In this document: positions 62,288 to 64,000 of the stretch, one piece after another
Layout of the letters: each line of letters starts with the position of its first letter
How positions within the stretch are numbered: position 1 is the stretch's first letter
From: Domibacillus sp. PGB-M46
Lineage (GTDB): Bacteria > Bacillota > Bacilli > Bacillales > Domibacillaceae
Length of the DNA: 64,000 nt
Direction: 5' to 3'
NCBI RefSeq assembly: GCF_022668875.1
Contig: NZ_JAKGCR010000003.1
Location: 62,001 to 126,000 of the forward strand
Translations under genes and position numbers: made by a program
Notes under the pieces: model-generated
Seen by the model: the letters and a program-made list of their open reading frames with translations, nothing else
What the model was told of the DNA's origin: nothing
The model's database searches: none

Positions 62288-63235
62288 ATGGATGTGATAA
62301 CAATCGGCGATGGCATGATTACCTTTGACCCCGCTTCGAAAGGGCCGCTTCGCTTCGTCAATCAATTCCAGCGGAAAATTGGCGGGGCTGAATTAAACGT
62401 AATGCTGGGCTGTGCCCGCCTCGGTCTTCGCTCGGGCTGGATCAGCCGTCTTGGCAAGGATGAATTTGGCCGGCATATTATAAACACCGTCCGCGGAGAA
62501 GGAGTGGATGTTTCCGAGGTCAAGCTGGAGGAAGGATACGCGACGTCGCTGAATTTCAAAGAAGTACAGGAATCCGGTGCGGGACGAACCTTTTATTACC
62601 GCCTGCCTTCACCAACTGAAACATTGACACCGGAGGCACTGCCGGAGGAATACATCAAAGGAGCCAAAATTCTTCATGTTACCGGCGTATTTCCGGCGAT
62701 TCAGCCGCAAAACCGCCAGGTGATTCTGCGGGCGCTTCAAATTGCAAAAGAAAATAGTGTGAAAGTGTCCTTTGATCCAAATATCCGGCTTCGTCTTTGG
62801 TCAAAGACAGAAGCGCGTGAAGCGATTTTATCCTATTTGCCATATGTCGATTATTTATTAACGGGCCGTGAAGAGCTGGAAATCATCTTTGATTCAGCAG
62901 ATGACAGCTTTCTGCGCCGCGCACTCGGCGGATTTTCTTTTGAGCAGGTAATTATGAAAGACGGCGACAAAGGCTCAGCTGTTCTTCAAAATGGCTCGTG
63001 GCAGCATGTGGCTGGTTTTCCGGTTGTGAAGGTAGTAGACACAGTTGGAGCCGGAGATGGATTTGATGCCGGTTTTCTATACGGATTGCTGCAGGGCTGG
63101 CCGGTGGAGCGGTCACTTGAATTTGCGAATGCCATTGGCGCGATGGTTGTACAGGTGAGCGGCGATAACGAAGGCCTTCCGTACTTGGAAGAGGTGGAAG
63201 GGTTTTTAGGCCAGCGGGAAACGATAGAAAGGTAG
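62288..63235 (+). CDS. kdgK: 2-dehydro-3-deoxygluconate (KDG) kinase
   Basis: PfkB-family kinase of 315 aa producing KDPG from KDG. IGDGMITFDPASKGPLR (N-terminus), GGAELNVMLGCARLGLRSG, SFDPNIRLRLW, DYLLTGREELEII and VDTVGAGDGFDAGFLYG (catalytic Asp about 255) are typical. Start ATG 62288 behind AAGGAGGCG, 13 nt after kduD; the longer frame overlaps kduD. Confidence 0.93.
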   Translation: MDVITIGDGMITFDPASKGPLRFVNQFQRKIGGAELNVMLGCARLGLRSGWISRLGKDEFGRHIINTVRGEGVDVSEVKLEEGYATSLNFKEVQESGAGRTFYYRLPSPTETLTPEALPEEYIKGAKILHVTGVFPAIQPQNRQVILRALQIAKENSVKVSFDPNIRLRLWSKTEAREAILSYLPYVDYLLTGREELEIIFDSADDSFLRRALGGFSFEQVIMKDGDKGSAVLQNGSWQHVAGFPVVKVVDTVGAGDGFDAGFLYGLLQGWPVERSLEFANAIGAMVVQVSGDNEGLPYLEEVEGFLGQRETIER

Positions 63236-63244
63236 GGAAACAGC

Positions 63245-63883
63245 ATGGTAATTGAACAGTTAATCGAGGCGCCTCTTGTGCCCATTTTACGGAAAGTGCC
63301 GTATGACAAAAGCGCGGCTATTGTAAAAGCGCTTGTTGACGGCGGTGTAACCTCCATTGAAGTAACCATGGAAAGTGACCGGGCCGAGGAGATCATAGCA
63401 GAAGCCATTCAGACGCACGGCAATCGTGTGCTGGTGGGTGCCGGAACGGTGCTGAATATTGAGGACTGCCGCCGGGCTATTGAAGCCGGTGCCCAATTTA
63501 TTGTAACGCCGGCATTGGATGAAGAAGTGACGGCATATGCAGTCGAGCAAAACGTTCCGATCATTCCGGGTGTATTTACGCCGGCAGAGATGATGAGGGC
63601 AATGAAGCTGGGGGCAGAAGCCATTAAGCTGTTTCCGGCATCCGTGCTTGGTCCCGCTTTTATTAAAGATGTAAAAGGGCCGCTCAGCCATATTCCTATT
63701 ATGACAACCGGAGGCATTACGCTCGAAACAGCCGCTGACTACATTAAAGCAGGAGCCGCGGCAGTCGGGACGGGCAGCGCTTTGTTGAAAAAAGACTTGA
63801 TTGCTTCTAATGACTGGGAAGGGTTAAAGAAAGAAACCGAAAAGTGGATTCAAGCTGTAACGATCCATAAAGTAGCAGGTTAA
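63245..63883 (+). CDS. kdgA: bifunctional KDPG/KHG aldolase
   Basis: Cleaves 2-keto-3-deoxy-6-phosphogluconate to pyruvate and glyceraldehyde-3-phosphate, the end of the pathway. 212 aa class I aldolase: LVPILRKVPYDKS (Arg), VTSIEVTMES (Glu), GTVLNIEDCRRAIEAGAQFIVTP and GAEAIKLFPASVLGP with the Schiff-base Lys (about 133). Nine nt after kdgK. A structured element follows. Confidence 0.95.
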   Translation: MVIEQLIEAPLVPILRKVPYDKSAAIVKALVDGGVTSIEVTMESDRAEEIIAEAIQTHGNRVLVGAGTVLNIEDCRRAIEAGAQFIVTPALDEEVTAYAVEQNVPIIPGVFTPAEMMRAMKLGAEAIKLFPASVLGPAFIKDVKGPLSHIPIMTTGGITLETAADYIKAGAAAVGTGSALLKKDLIASNDWEGLKKETEKWIQAVTIHKVAG

Positions 63884-63894
63884 AACACCGTATA

Positions 63895-63999
63895 GCCGAA
63901 ATACAAGGAAAACAGGCCGGAATTTTCCGCCTATGGCCGGATTCTTTATCGTCCCGGCCGTAGGCTCACTGATTCCGGCTCCCTTGTGTTTATTTCGGC
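63895..63999. repeat. nested long hairpin element after kdgA
   Basis: Outer helix GCCGAAATA (63895-63903)/TATTTCGGC (63991-63999), next CAAGG/CCTTG, next GCCGGAA (63916-63922)/TTCCGGC (63973-63979), and an inner 11-bp hairpin CCTATGGCCGG (63930-63940)/CCGGCCGTAGG (63954-63964, one wobble). It reaches the window edge, so what follows is unseen. It could be a large terminator, an interspersed palindromic element or a structured RNA. Confidence 0.6.
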
Positions 64000-64000
64000 C

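Overview
The window reads as chromosomal DNA of an endospore-forming, low-to-moderate G+C Firmicute (Bacillaceae). The supporting evidence is strong AGGAGG-type ribosome binding sites, many U-tailed hairpin terminators, TTG/GTG starts, a CotD-type spore coat gene, a tlp spore protein gene, a BceRSAB-type module, and Bacillus-style Rex, TnrA, CcpA(cre) and ParB(parS) sites. A perfect 16-bp parS sequence at 25005-25020 suggests a region in the replication-origin half of the chromosome. I cannot name the genus from sequence alone. No rRNA, tRNA, CRISPR array, insertion sequence or prophage was seen.

Layout. 0-6 kb: a secreted M19 dipeptidase, an MpsC-family protein, then a urate/purine catabolic operon (NCS2 permease, UraD, UraH and a flavoprotein standing where a uricase would be expected). 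6-9.3 kb: lrgAB-like genes with a divergent MarR regulator around a perfect palindrome, then ldh behind three Rex boxes, followed by the wreck of a lactate permease gene. 9.3-14.4 kb: an FAD oxidoreductase, an SDR, an amino-acid permease and a Fic protein with a small partner ORF. 14.4-19 kb: a complete bceRSAB-type antimicrobial-peptide sensing and resistance module. 19-25.4 kb: AlkC, a Rex-box DASS transporter with a methyltransferase, RlmN, an acetyltransferase, parS and the coat protein. 25.4-33.5 kb: an aldo/keto reductase with a lost start, then nitrate assimilation (NarK-type transporter, NasB, NasC, TnrA boxes, MobA/MobB). 33.5-43.5 kb: a broken membrane/beta-propeller gene, a lipoprotein, a GGDEF-EAL protein, ribokinase, EIIA, an atypical ureohydrolase, a luciferase-like monooxygenase and an aldose-epimerase homologue.

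43.5-52.8 kb and 59.7-63.9 kb together encode a near-complete intracellular route for pectin oligosaccharides. An ABC importer without its own ATPase brings in oligogalacturonides. A PL22 lyase and a GH105 hydrolase cut them, and KdgF, KduI, KduD, KdgK and KdgA take the product to pyruvate and glyceraldehyde-3-phosphate. The uptake half ends with a YesMN-like two-component system and has a cre site. The KDG half is divergent from an IclR-type (KdgR-like) regulator with a candidate operator. The genes between them (tcyP, tlp, a lactonase, a TerC protein, an MFS carrier, shikimate kinase, a 2-hydroxyacid dehydrogenase) are mostly housekeeping.

The most unusual points are: the flavoprotein in the urate operon that may replace uricase; a ureohydrolase lacking the first Asp of a metal-binding motif; leader ORFs or attenuator-like hairpins before several operons; decayed genes (lactate permease, the 33.5-35.1 kb gene, the aldo/keto reductase start); and a roughly 105-nt nested hairpin element at the right edge.
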